From DATMRF01 sp035566435 (GTDB lineage Bacteria > Verrucomicrobiota > Verrucomicrobiia > Limisphaerales > UBA8199), in contig DATMRF010000034.1 in the NCBI GenBank assembly GCA_035566435.1, forward strand, positions 203,221 to 267,220: 64,000 nt of DNA, given 5' to 3'. Position 1 is the first letter of the stretch; the number at the start of each line of letters is the position of its first letter. Positions 30,350-39,262 of the stretch are shown one piece after another. Made by a program: the position numbers and the translations under genes. A model generated the notes under the pieces. The model was not told the DNA's origin. It worked only from the letters and a program-made list of their open reading frames with translations, and ran no database searches.

Positions 30350-30811
30350 TTACCGCCAGTGCCCGCGGACCCAGCAGTATCCGTGGCCGTGCCTGACCCA
30401 GCGCGGGCCAACCCACACCGCGCCGAAGTGCGGCCGGATCACCCAGTTTCCGCCGATCCAAACCCATCCGCCATTCCATGACCAGTAGCCCGGCGCCCAG
30501 GCGTATTCCGGTCCGGGAGCAACGGGCACGACTTCGACCTGGGGCGCGGGCGGGGCGTCGGGAGCTGTCACTACCGGGCCCGGGACTGCCGGAGCGGGCG
30601 CCACAGTGGGGGCATTGGTGCCCTGGTCGGCCGGAGCAGCGCCCGGAGCGGGCTGGTAAGCCGTCTGCGTTTGGTAGCCGTAGGCCGGCTGGGCCTGGTA
30701 GCCGGGCTGGGCGGTGTACACCGGCACATAGACCCGTCTTTCAACACAGCCGGCTGCGAGCGCTGCGAGGGCGGCGAGTGATAAAATGGTCAGCAAAGGT
30801 TTTTGTTTCAT
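30350..30811 (-). CDS. YXWGXW-repeat lipoprotein
   Basis: 153 residues. Signal peptide with lipobox (LAALAAGC, Cys ~22) then a Pro/Ala/Gln/Tyr-rich linker (about 25-95) and a C-terminal block of repeated aromatic motifs: 'YAWAPGYWSWNGGWVWIGG', 'WVIRPHFGAVWVGPRW', 'YCWVRGHWR', the YXWGXW pattern. Family members are envelope lipoproteins of unknown function. Isolated between a small gene and a repeat-rich gap. Confidence 0.85.
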   Translation of the reverse strand: MKQKPLLTILSLAALAALAAGCVERRVYVPVYTAQPGYQAQPAYGYQTQTAYQPAPGAAPADQGTNAPTVAPAPAVPGPVVTAPDAPPAPQVEVVPVAPGPEYAWAPGYWSWNGGWVWIGGNWVIRPHFGAVWVGPRWVRHGHGYCWVRGHWR

Positions 30812-30989
30812 ACTTCAAATTTGTTGGTTCAAATGTCTGCCGGTTGGACGCATCGGGCAAGCGCGTGGTTCGGGCGAAAAGTGATAAAAATTGGGCGGAC
30901 TGGTGTAACCTTTTCGGCCAGCGAACGTCTTTTGCGGACCCCGCAGAGGTGCAAGAATCAGACCCTGACCGTAGCTATGCACTGGGAGT

Positions 30990-31173
30990 TTAACGCAAAG
31001 ACGCAAGGGAGAGGCGAATTCAACGCAAAGACGCAAAGATGCAGAGACGCAAAGGCCAGAAGTGGCTGAATAACCAAAACAAATCCAGGGACGCAAGTCG
31101 TTCGGCCAGGTCACTTTCCGTTGCGTCTCTGCATCTTTGCGTTCTTGCGTTAAGTCCCTTGCGCCTTTGCGTT
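30990..31173. repeat. Octamer repeat region (ACGCAAAG type) arranged as an inverted repeat
   Basis: Units of ACGCAAAG/ATGCAGAG occur at 30991-31055 and, inverted, at 31121-31173. A perfect 22-bp inverted match lies at 31031-31052 and 31121-31142 with a 68-nt loop. It fills the gap between the YXWGXW and RND genes; no gene is seen at 30812-31192. Confidence 0.85.
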
Positions 31174-31192
31174 GAAAATTCCTGCTGAATTG

Positions 31193-34100
31193 TTACAGCC
31201 CGGAGGGCAGGGGAGGAGTGCGGCGGCGGAACCTTGGCAGCCACTGCGGACGCCACCTGGCGAACCACCTCCGGATATGCTCGAACGCCAGATAAACCAC
31301 CGGTGTCGTGAACAGCGTCATCGCTTGCGAAAACAGCAGCCCGCCCACAATCGCTATCCCCAGCGGTTGCCGCAATTCGGACCCGGCCCCGAAACCGATC
31401 GCCAGCGGCACCGCGCCAAACATCGCCGCCAGCGTCGTCATCATGATCGGCCGGAACCGGATCACGCACGCCTGGTAAATCGCATCCTCCGGGCTCGCGT
31501 TTTCGTTCCGCTCGGCCTCCAGCGCAAAGTCGATCATCAGAATCGCGTTCTTCTTCACGATCCCAATCAGCAGGATGATCCCGATAAACGAGACCAGCGA
31601 CAGCTCCAGCCCCGTCGCCAGCAGCGCCAGCAGGGCGCCCACCCCCGCCGACGGCAGCGTCGAGAGAATCGTCAGCGGATGAATCAGGCTCTCGTAAAGC
31701 ATCCCCAGCACAATATACACCGCCAGCAGCGCCGCCAGCACCAGCAGCGGCGTGCTCGACATCGAAGCCTTGAACACCTGCGCCGTCCCCTGAAAACTCC
31801 CCTGCACGCTCGAAGGCATGTGCATTTCATCCACTGCCGCCTGCACCTCCTCCGTCGCCTGCCCCAGCGATGCCCCGATCGCCAGGTTGAACGACAGCGT
31901 CACCGCCGCGAATTGCCCCTGGTGGTTCACCGACAGGTAGGCGTTTCCTGGTTCGAACTTCGCCATCGCCGAAAGCGGCACCAGTTCCCCCGAATTCGAT
32001 TTCACATAGATCTTTGTCAGCGAATCGGGGTCGGAGAGGAAGCCCGGCTCAGCTTCCAGCACCACGAAATGCTGGTTGTACCGCTCGTACAGCGTCGAGA
32101 CCTGCCGCTGCCCAAACGCATCGTACAGCGTGTTGTCGATGGCCGCCGGCGACACCCCCAACCGCGCCGCCGCGTCCCGGTTCACCACCACGTTGGCCTG
32201 CAGCCCCCCCGTGAGTTGGTCGCTCGTCACATCCCGCAGGCTTGGGTTGGACCGCAGCTTTTGCAAGAGCATCGCCGACCAATACTTCAACTCCGCCAGG
32301 TCCGTCGATTGCAGCGCATATTGGTATTGCGCCTTGCTCATCCTGCCCCCGACCCGGATGTCCTGGTTGGCCTGCATGAAAAGTGTGATGCCGGGCAGGC
32401 CGGCGGTCGCCTTGCGGAGCCGGCTGATGACCCGGTCGGCATTGATGCCGCGCTGTTCCACCGGTTTGAGCGTGATGAACAACCGGCCGCTGTTCACCAC
32501 CGAGTTGCCGCTGCCGCTGACGAACGAGCCGATGGATTCGACCGCGGGGTCGGCCATGACGATGTCGAGCACCTGATGATGGAGGCGGGACATGGCTTCA
32601 AAGGAAATGTCCTGGGCGGCCTCGGTAGTGGCCATCAGGCTGCCCGTGTCCTGCTGGGGGAAAAAGCCTTTGGGGACAATTTTGTACAGCCAGATCGTGG
32701 CGCCCATCGTGATGACGAAGACCGCCAGCATCAGCGCCTGGTGGCGCAGCACCCACCTCAGCGCGCCCGAGTAGCCCCCCAGCAGCAGGTTGAACGCCCC
32801 TTCGCACGCGCGATAAACCGGCCCCCGCTTCCGGTAACTGGATTCTGCCCGCAAAAAACGCGAGCACAGCATCGGCGTCAGCGTCAGCGAAAGCACCCCC
32901 GACACCAGCACCGCCAGGCTGAGCGTCACTGCGAATTCGTGGAACAAACGCCCGATCAAGCCGCCCATGAACAACAATGGGATGAACACTGCCACCAGCG
33001 AGGTGGTCATGGAAACGATCGTAAACCCGATTTGCCGCGCCCCCTTAAGCGCCGCCTCGAACGCCCGCTCCCCGTTCTCGATGTGCCGCACGATGTTCTC
33101 GATCACCACAATCGCGTCATCCACGACGAACCCGACCGAAATGGTGATCGCCATCAGCGACAGATTATCGATGCTGTAATGGCAGAAATACATCCCCGCC
33201 GCCGTCGCCGTCAACGCCAGCGGCACCGTCACGCTCGCGATGAACGTCGGCCAGAACCGCCGCAGAAACAAAAAAATCACCAGCACCACCAGCGCGATGC
33301 TCAGAAAAAGGGAGCGTTGAACCTCCTTGACCGAGGCCTCGATGGTGCGCGTCCGGTCGCTGATCGGCGTGATCGTGATCGCCGGCGGCAGCCATTCCCT
33401 GAGCCGCGGCAGCTCGCTTTTGATCCGCTGCACCGTCTCGATAACATTCGCGTCCGCCTGCTTGAAGATGATCACCAGCACCGCTTCGTTCGTCCCCGAC
33501 CAGCCGGCCTGGAGCGTGTTCTCCACACTGTCAATCGCGCGGCCAACCCCGGAAAGCCGGACCGGGCCCCGCGGTTTCTCCGCCACCACCAGCGTTTGAT
33601 AATCCTTCGCCTGCAGCAACTGGTCGTTGCTGTTCAGCGTGTACGACAATCCGTTTCCTTCCAGGCTCCCTTTAGGCGAGTCCACGTTCACCTGGCCCAG
33701 CACCGTGCGGATGTCCTCCAGGCTCAGATTGGCCGCCGCCAGTGCTACCGGGTTGATCTGGACACGAATCGCATCCTTGGCCGCCCCGCTGATGAACACC
33801 TGGCTCACACCTTCGACCTGGCTGAGATGCTGCGCGATGATGTTGTCCCCGTAATCGTAAATCTGCGTCGCCGGCAACGTGTCCGACGTCATCGCCAAAA
33901 TCATGACCGGCGCGTCGGCCGGGTTCACCTTCTTATACGTCGGCGGCCCCGGAAGATTGAACGGCAGGTCCCCCGCCGACGCGTTTATCGCCGCCTGCAC
34001 GTCCCGCGCCGCTCCATCGACGCTGCGGTCGAGGTTGAATTGGATCGAGATGGAAGTGCCGCCGAGCGTGCTCACCGACGTCAACTCCGAAACTCCGGAG

Positions 34101-34321
34101 ATCTGCCCCAGCCGTTTTTCAAGAGGCGCCGCCACCGTCGAAGCGACCGTCGCCGGGTCCGCTCCCGGCAGCGACGCTTGCACGTTAATCATCGGGAAAT
34201 CCACCCTCGGAATCGCTGCCACCGGCAGAAAATTCCAAGCCACCACCCCGGCGAGGAACAAGCCGGCAGCCAGGAGCGAGGTGCCGACCGGACGCCGTAT
34301 GAATGGCTCGCTGACGCTCAT
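31193..34321 (-). CDS. RND multidrug efflux permease, MdtC-like
   Basis: 1042 residues, twelve membrane segments with two large periplasmic loops. Pumps drugs or other amphiphiles using the proton gradient. 'MSVSEPFIRRPVGTSLLAAG' start; proton-relay Asp pair in 'GFVVDDAIVVIENIVRHIE'; TM10 region 'GIVKKNAILMIDFALEAERN'; 'RFRPIMMTTLAAMFGAVPLA' in the last quarter. Paralogue of the gene upstream on the same strand, so the pair resembles the MdtB/MdtC heteromer. Last gene of the three-gene operon; no outer-membrane channel gene is nearby. Confidence 0.92.
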   Translation of the reverse strand: MSVSEPFIRRPVGTSLLAAGLFLAGVVAWNFLPVAAIPRVDFPMINVQASLPGADPATVASTVAAPLEKRLGQISGVSELTSVSTLGGTSISIQFNLDRSVDGAARDVQAAINASAGDLPFNLPGPPTYKKVNPADAPVMILAMTSDTLPATQIYDYGDNIIAQHLSQVEGVSQVFISGAAKDAIRVQINPVALAAANLSLEDIRTVLGQVNVDSPKGSLEGNGLSYTLNSNDQLLQAKDYQTLVVAEKPRGPVRLSGVGRAIDSVENTLQAGWSGTNEAVLVIIFKQADANVIETVQRIKSELPRLREWLPPAITITPISDRTRTIEASVKEVQRSLFLSIALVVLVIFLFLRRFWPTFIASVTVPLALTATAAGMYFCHYSIDNLSLMAITISVGFVVDDAIVVIENIVRHIENGERAFEAALKGARQIGFTIVSMTTSLVAVFIPLLFMGGLIGRLFHEFAVTLSLAVLVSGVLSLTLTPMLCSRFLRAESSYRKRGPVYRACEGAFNLLLGGYSGALRWVLRHQALMLAVFVITMGATIWLYKIVPKGFFPQQDTGSLMATTEAAQDISFEAMSRLHHQVLDIVMADPAVESIGSFVSGSGNSVVNSGRLFITLKPVEQRGINADRVISRLRKATAGLPGITLFMQANQDIRVGGRMSKAQYQYALQSTDLAELKYWSAMLLQKLRSNPSLRDVTSDQLTGGLQANVVVNRDAAARLGVSPAAIDNTLYDAFGQRQVSTLYERYNQHFVVLEAEPGFLSDPDSLTKIYVKSNSGELVPLSAMAKFEPGNAYLSVNHQGQFAAVTLSFNLAIGASLGQATEEVQAAVDEMHMPSSVQGSFQGTAQVFKASMSSTPLLVLAALLAVYIVLGMLYESLIHPLTILSTLPSAGVGALLALLATGLELSLVSFIGIILLIGIVKKNAILMIDFALEAERNENASPEDAIYQACVIRFRPIMMTTLAAMFGAVPLAIGFGAGSELRQPLGIAIVGGLLFSQAMTLFTTPVVYLAFEHIRRWFARWRPQWLPRFRRRTPPLPSGL

Positions 34322-34332
34322 GGAGGTGGGGG

Positions 34333-34373
34333 CGTTGAAACGTTAAAACGTTGAACCGTTAAAAAGGTTAAAA
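34333..34373. repeat. Octamer tandem tract (CGTTGAAA/CGTTAAAA)
   Basis: CGTTGAAA, CGTTAAAA, CGTTGAAC, CGTTAAAA with a partial fifth, 12 bp upstream of the MdtC-like ATG. Confidence 0.85.
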
Positions 34374-34413
34374 GTGCGATTTGAATAGTCCGTTATCGAT
34401 TTGCGTGAGCAGA

Positions 34414-34514
34414 GAAAGCGGCAGGGGACTGCCGCACTCCAAAACCTTGCGGGCGTATGGGAGACCACCGGCACTCGCTTGCGTCTTGGAGTGCGGCAGC
34501 CCTCTGCCGCTTTC
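34414..34514. repeat. Long inverted repeat (29-bp arms)
   Basis: Arms at 34414-34442 and 34486-34514, both built on GCGGCAG...CTGCCGCACTCC, with two mismatches. Located between the two RND permease genes. No T-run follows, so it is a dispersed palindrome rather than a terminator. Confidence 0.8.
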
Positions 34515-34557
34515 GGACACCAGCTCGAGTGCGCGCCCGACAGTGTTAGTCTTTCCC

Positions 34558-34628
34558 GTTTCAACGCTTTAACCTTTCAACGCTCTAGCGCCTCACGCTT
34601 CACGCTCCAACGCCCCAACGCTCCCCGC
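34558..34628. repeat. Heptamer/octamer tract (TCAACGC/TCACGC type) covering the mdtB-like stop
   Basis: Units such as TTTCAACGC, CTCACGC, TTCACGC, TCCAACGC, CCCAACGC. The TGA of the MdtB-like gene (34593-34595) and its last ~10 codons lie inside the tract. Confidence 0.8.
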
Positions 34629-37600
34629 CTCCGGCAAATGCGCCACCTGTCGCCACTGCCTTACCCAATTCCCAAGCCGGTCCATATACAGGTACACCAC
34701 CGGCGTCGTGTACAGCGTGATGAACTGCGACAACAACAAGCCGCCCACGATCGCGATGCCCATCGGACGCCGCAGCTCCGACCCTTCGCCATGCTGCAAC
34801 GCCAGCGGCAAGGCCCCGAACAGCGCCGCCATCGTCGTCATCATAATCGGCCGGAATCGCAGCAGGCACGCCTGGTAAATCGATTTCTCCGGCGGCAACC
34901 CCTCCGTCCGCTCCGCGTCCAGCGCGAAATCGATCATCATGATCGCGTTCTTCTGCACTATCCCAATCAGCAGCACGATCCCAATCAGCGCAATCAAAGA
35001 CAGGTCGTTCCCCGTCAGCATCAACGCCAGCAGCGCCCCCACGCCCGCCGACGGCAGGCTCGACAGGATCGTGATCGGATGTATGTAGCTCTCATACAGC
35101 ACCCCGAGCACGATGTAGATCACCACCACCGCCGCCAGGATCAGGAACGGCTCGCTCTTGAGCGACGACCGGAACTCCGCCGCGCTGCCCGAAAAAGTCG
35201 TCACCACCGTCTCCGGCAAACCGATGTCCTTCTCCGCCTTTTGGATCGCCGTCACCGCTTCGCCCAGCGACGCGCCCGGGCGCAGGTTGAACGACAGCGT
35301 CACCGCCGGGAACTGGCCCTGGTGGACAATCGTCAGCGGCGCTGTATCGGTTTTCAAAGCCGCGAAGGTGCTCAACGGCACCACCTGGCCGGTCGTCGAT
35401 TTCACGTAGATTTTATTCAGCGCTTTGGGGGTCAATTGGAAGTGCGGGTCGGCCTCCAAAATAACCCGGTATTGGCTGAGCTGTGTGAAAATCGTCGTCA
35501 CCTGCCGTTGCCCGAACGCGTCATACAGCGTGTCGTCAATGGCCTGCGGCAGGATGTTGAGGCGCGAGGCCTTTTGCCGGTCCACCACCACGTTGATCTG
35601 CAAGCCGCCGCTCTGTTCGTCGCTCGCCACGTCCGTCAACTCGCTCAACCCGCGCAGGTTCGCCAGCAGGCGTGCGCTCCAGCCCGACAGCTCCGCTTCG
35701 TCCGCATCCTGCAGTGTGTATTGGAATTGCGTGCGGCTGACCCGGCTGTCGATCTGCACGTCCTGGACCGCTTGCATGAACAGCGAGATCCCCTCCAGGT
35801 CGCGTGTTGCCTCCCGCAGCCGCTCGATGATTTCTGTCGCGCTCGACCGCCGGTCGTCGCGCCGCTTCAACCCGATGTAAAGTCGGCCCGTGTTCATCGT
35901 CGGGTTCACCGTCCCGGCCCCTACAAACGACGCGACCGTCGTGACGTCCGGGTCCTTCAGCACCCGCTCCGCCAACTGGCGCTGGCGATTCACCATCGCG
36001 TTAAACGAGATCGTTTGCGGCGCATCGGTGATCCCCAGGATCAACCCTGTGTCCTGCTGCGGCAGCAGCCCTTTGGGCACCAGCACATAGAGCCAAATCG
36101 TCGCCACCAGCGTCACCACCGCGACCCCCAGCACGAAGGCCTGCCGGCGCAGCACCCACCGCAACCCGTGCTCGTAAGCGTCGAGCATCCCTTTAAAAAA
36201 ACGCTCCGTCGCCTGGAAGAGCCTCCCGTGCTTGCCCTTGTCCTCCGGTTGCAGCAACCGCGCGCACATCATCGGCGTCAGCGTCAGCGATACGACGGCC
36301 GACACCATCACGGCCACGCTCAGCGTGATGGCAAATTCGCGGAACAGGCGGCCGACAATTCCAGTCATGAAGATCAGCGGGATGAACACCGCCACCAGCG
36401 AAAAGCTCAGCGAGACGACCGTGAACCCGATCTGCTTGGCGCCCTTGAGCGCGGCTTGCAGCGGCTGCTCCCCCGCCTCGATGTACCTGACTATGTTCTC
36501 GATCATCACGATCGCGTCATCCACCACAAACCCGGTCGCAATCGTCAACGCCATCAGCGACAGATTGTCGAGGCTGAACCCGATGAGCTTCATCACGCCG
36601 AACGTCCCGATGACCGCCAGCGGCAGCGCCACGCTTGGGATCACCGTTGCCCAGAGCTTGCGCAGGAAAACAAAGATCACCATCACCACCAGGCCGATCG
36701 TCAGCAGCAGCGTGAACTGCACGTCCCGCACCGACGCGCGGATGGTATCCGTCCGGTCGGTCAGGATCGCGATCTGCACCGATGGCGGCAGCGACGCTCG
36801 CAGGACGGGCAGGAGTGCCTTCACGCGGTCGGCTGTTTCAATAATGTTCGCTCCCGGCTGCCGCTGGATATCCAGGATCACCGACGGCTTTTGACCCACC
36901 CAGCCCGCCAGCCGCACATTCTCCACGTTATCCACCACCTCGCCCAAATCCCGCAACCGCACCGGCGACCCGTTCCGGTACGCTACGATCACCTCCGCAT
37001 ACTCTGCCGCCGAAAAAATCTGGTCGTTCGCCCCTATCGCATACGACTGTCGCGATCCGTTGAACGACCCCTTCGGCGCGTTAATGTTGTTCTGGATCAG
37101 CGCCGTGCGCACGTCCTCGAATCCCAGCCCCATCCCCGCCAGTGCCGCCGGGTTCATCCGCACGCGCACCGCCGGCTTTTGGTTCCCCTCGATCGTCACC
37201 AGGCCCACACCGCTGACTTCGCTCAACTTTTGCGCCAGCACCGTGTCCGCCAGGTCATTCACCTGCTCCAGTGGCAGCGTGTCCGACGTAATCGACAGCG
37301 TCAGGATGGGGGTGTCCGCCGGGTTGACCTTGCTGTACGTGGGCGGGTTCGGCATCTTGGGCAGCACCCCGTTGGCCGCGTTCATTGCCGCCTGCACATC
37401 TTGCGCCGCTGCGTCGATATCCCGGTCCAGATTGAACTGCAGGGTGATCGCCGAGTTCCCGAACGAGCTCACCGACGTCATCTGCGACAAACCGCTGATC
37501 TGGCCGAACTGCCGCTCCAGCGGCGTCGTCACCGACGAGGCCATCACGTCCGGCGCCGCCCCGGGATATTGCCCTATGACCTGGATGGTCGGAAAATCAA

Positions 37601-37718
37601 CCGGCGGCAGCGCCGACACCGGCAGCAGGAAATAACCCAGCAGCCCCATCAACACCACCCCCGCCATCAGCAGCGAGGTCGCGATCGGGCGGCGAATGAA
37701 AGGCTCGGAGATGCTCAA
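34593..37718 (-). CDS. RND multidrug efflux permease, MdtB-like
   Basis: 1041 residues. The start is TTG at 37718 (L-SISEPFIRRPIATSLLMAG), required to keep the conserved N-terminus. Proton-relay Asp pair in 'TGFVVDDAIVMIENIVRYIE'; 'GIVQKNAIMMIDFALDAERT' in TM10; 'RFRPIMMTTMAALFGALPLA' near the end. Works with the membrane-fusion protein upstream and the paralogue downstream as a tripartite pump. The last residues (SVGALEREA) are encoded by the octamer tract and look non-native. Middle gene of the operon. Confidence 0.92.
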   Translation of the reverse strand: MSISEPFIRRPIATSLLMAGVVLMGLLGYFLLPVSALPPVDFPTIQVIGQYPGAAPDVMASSVTTPLERQFGQISGLSQMTSVSSFGNSAITLQFNLDRDIDAAAQDVQAAMNAANGVLPKMPNPPTYSKVNPADTPILTLSITSDTLPLEQVNDLADTVLAQKLSEVSGVGLVTIEGNQKPAVRVRMNPAALAGMGLGFEDVRTALIQNNINAPKGSFNGSRQSYAIGANDQIFSAAEYAEVIVAYRNGSPVRLRDLGEVVDNVENVRLAGWVGQKPSVILDIQRQPGANIIETADRVKALLPVLRASLPPSVQIAILTDRTDTIRASVRDVQFTLLLTIGLVVMVIFVFLRKLWATVIPSVALPLAVIGTFGVMKLIGFSLDNLSLMALTIATGFVVDDAIVMIENIVRYIEAGEQPLQAALKGAKQIGFTVVSLSFSLVAVFIPLIFMTGIVGRLFREFAITLSVAVMVSAVVSLTLTPMMCARLLQPEDKGKHGRLFQATERFFKGMLDAYEHGLRWVLRRQAFVLGVAVVTLVATIWLYVLVPKGLLPQQDTGLILGITDAPQTISFNAMVNRQRQLAERVLKDPDVTTVASFVGAGTVNPTMNTGRLYIGLKRRDDRRSSATEIIERLREATRDLEGISLFMQAVQDVQIDSRVSRTQFQYTLQDADEAELSGWSARLLANLRGLSELTDVASDEQSGGLQINVVVDRQKASRLNILPQAIDDTLYDAFGQRQVTTIFTQLSQYRVILEADPHFQLTPKALNKIYVKSTTGQVVPLSTFAALKTDTAPLTIVHQGQFPAVTLSFNLRPGASLGEAVTAIQKAEKDIGLPETVVTTFSGSAAEFRSSLKSEPFLILAAVVVIYIVLGVLYESYIHPITILSSLPSAGVGALLALMLTGNDLSLIALIGIVLLIGIVQKNAIMMIDFALDAERTEGLPPEKSIYQACLLRFRPIMMTTMAALFGALPLALQHGEGSELRRPMGIAIVGGLLLSQFITLYTTPVVYLYMDRLGNWVRQWRQVAHLPEAGSVGALEREA

Positions 37719-37747
37719 GGGTGGTGAAGGCTAAAACGTTACTACAC

Positions 37748-37787
37748 GGTAGGGCGCGCTGTCCCAGCGCGCCGCGACAGCGCGCCC
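37748..37787. repeat. GGTAGGG-type palindrome
   Basis: GGTAGGGCGCGCTGTC followed by an inverted GACAGCGCGCCC: perfect 12-bp arms at 37752-37763 and 37776-37787. A relative lies at 50529-50554. It sits between the membrane-fusion and MdtB-like genes. Confidence 0.75.
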
Positions 37788-37813
37788 AACCTTGTTTGCT
37801 GCGGGTTGCATGT

Positions 37814-39043
37814 TCACATGGGCGGGCGGGAAGTGGGTGGGGTTTTGGCATCGGCGGAGCGAGTAGAGGAGGGGGGCGCGCTCGGAGCTCCGGGCACCGA
37901 CGCTTTCACCCGCTGGCCTGCTTGCAGTTTATATTGGCCGTCAACGACCACCCGTTCGCCGGGAACCAAGCCGTCGTCGATCAGCGCCTGGTTCTGTTCG
38001 ATCAGCGCAACCTTGATCGCCCGCACCAGCGCGACGTCATTGCTGAGCACGAACGCAAACGCTCCGTCCGGTCCGCGTTGCACCACCGACGCCGGCACCA
38101 CCGTGCCATCCTTCCGCGTCGTCACCAGCAGCCGCACGTTCACAAATTGCCCCGGCCAGAGTCGCAGGTCTTCATTGGGGAACGTCGCCTTGAGTCGCAA
38201 CGTGCCGGTGCTGGTGTCGATCTGGTTGTCAATCACCGCCAGCTTGCCTTCGCCCAGCGTCGTCCGGTTGTCCCGGTCCACCGCATAGACCGAGAGCGTT
38301 TCGCCGGCTCCGCGCTGCGCCTGGATTTGACCCAGCGTTTGTTCCGGCAACGTGAATACGATCGAAATTGGACGGAGCTGCGTCAACACCACGAGCCCCG
38401 TGGTATCGGTTGCATGCACGATGTTCCCCTGGTCAACCAACCGGATCCCCGTCCGGCCTTCCAGCGGTGCCGTAATCGATGCGTAGGCCAGGTTCACCCG
38501 GGCGCTCTCGATCGCCGCTTCATCGGCCTGGACCGCGGCCTTCAACTGGTCCACTTGGGCCTTTTGCGTGTCGTAATCCTGCTGCGCAAGAATTTTCCCG
38601 GCGAGCAACTCCTCGTCGCGCTTGAGCGTAATTTGTGCGACCGAAAGCTCAGCTTCATCCTGCGCCTTTTTGGCCACGCTCTGGTCCAACTGCGCCTGGA
38701 ACGGCGCCGGGTCGATCTGGGCGAGCAGATCACCCGCATGCACCTCCTGGCCCTCTACAAAAGCGATGCGCACCACCTGCCCATCGACACGGCTGCGCAC
38801 GGTGACCGTGTTAAAAGCCTGCACCGTCCCCAGCCCTTCCAGGAATATGGGCACATCCTTCTTCTCGACAGTCCCGGCGATCACCGGCACCGGGTTGGTC
38901 ATTGCCGTGGAACGACTTCCGGTAGGGCCGCCAGTCGCGTTCGCCCCGTTCCGCTTGCACCCTGGCACCGCTACTCCCACCAGGACGAACACCATCACCC
39001 ATGGCCACCAGCCCCTCTGTTTAGTTTTTGTGTGGTCCGACAT
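37814..39043 (-). CDS. RND efflux periplasmic adaptor (membrane-fusion protein), MdtA-like
   Basis: 409 residues from ATG 39043. Lipoprotein-like start (VMVFVLVGVAVPGC). Lipoyl/barrel-sandwich halves 'TVRSRVDGQVVRIAFVEGQE' ... 'YASITAPLEGRTGIRLVDQG' flank a helical hairpin ('SVAKKAQDEAELSVAQITLK'); the beta-barrel follows ('LRLWPGQFVNVRLLV'). It bridges the RND pump to an outer-membrane channel encoded elsewhere. First gene of the operon; divergent from zwf. Confidence 0.92.
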   Translation of the reverse strand: MSDHTKTKQRGWWPWVMVFVLVGVAVPGCKRNGANATGGPTGSRSTAMTNPVPVIAGTVEKKDVPIFLEGLGTVQAFNTVTVRSRVDGQVVRIAFVEGQEVHAGDLLAQIDPAPFQAQLDQSVAKKAQDEAELSVAQITLKRDEELLAGKILAQQDYDTQKAQVDQLKAAVQADEAAIESARVNLAYASITAPLEGRTGIRLVDQGNIVHATDTTGLVVLTQLRPISIVFTLPEQTLGQIQAQRGAGETLSVYAVDRDNRTTLGEGKLAVIDNQIDTSTGTLRLKATFPNEDLRLWPGQFVNVRLLVTTRKDGTVVPASVVQRGPDGAFAFVLSNDVALVRAIKVALIEQNQALIDDGLVPGERVVVDGQYKLQAGQRVKASVPGAPSAPPSSTRSADAKTPPTSRPPM

Positions 39044-39115
39044 GTCTCGTAAGTTGCAACAGCCTACGCTCTTAGAGGCACGGGGCAATGCGTTTATTCA
39101 TCCCAGCTCTGGGAT

Positions 39116-39140
39116 GGGGCGGGGACGGCCATGTCCCCGT
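39116..39140. repeat. REP-1 palindrome (GGGGACG-GCCA-CGTCCCC type), variant
   Basis: GGGGCGGGGACGGCCATGTC then CCCGT, upstream of zwf. It overlaps the longer possible zwf ORF start and argues against that start. Confidence 0.8.
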
Positions 39141-39157
39141 TTGGCCATTCACAAGGG

Positions 39158-39181
39158 CTGGGGCGCACGATTGGAATCGTT
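39158..39181. repeat. Half-copy of the 64-bp element
   Basis: GCGCACGATTGGAATCGT matches one arm of the elements at 12917 and 41941. Confidence 0.6.
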
Positions 39182-39262
39182 CGCTTCAACCCGCTTCCAG
39201 GCATTAAGCTTCCCAACTGCATCACCATTGAAATTCCACCCAACCTCGACGATGGTTCGCCC

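Noticed and set aside
31172..34354. A 1060-codon plus-strand open frame across the MdtC-like gene
   Set aside because: Same reason: composition artefact of the antisense strand.
34401..37727. A 1108-codon plus-strand open frame across the MdtB-like gene
   Set aside because: The protein is Arg/His/Gln-rich without any motif and is exactly antisense to a complete RND gene; open antisense frames are expected at high GC3.
39131..39262. Longer zwf start at 39131
   Set aside because: The added residues are translated REP sequence and have no counterpart in the family.
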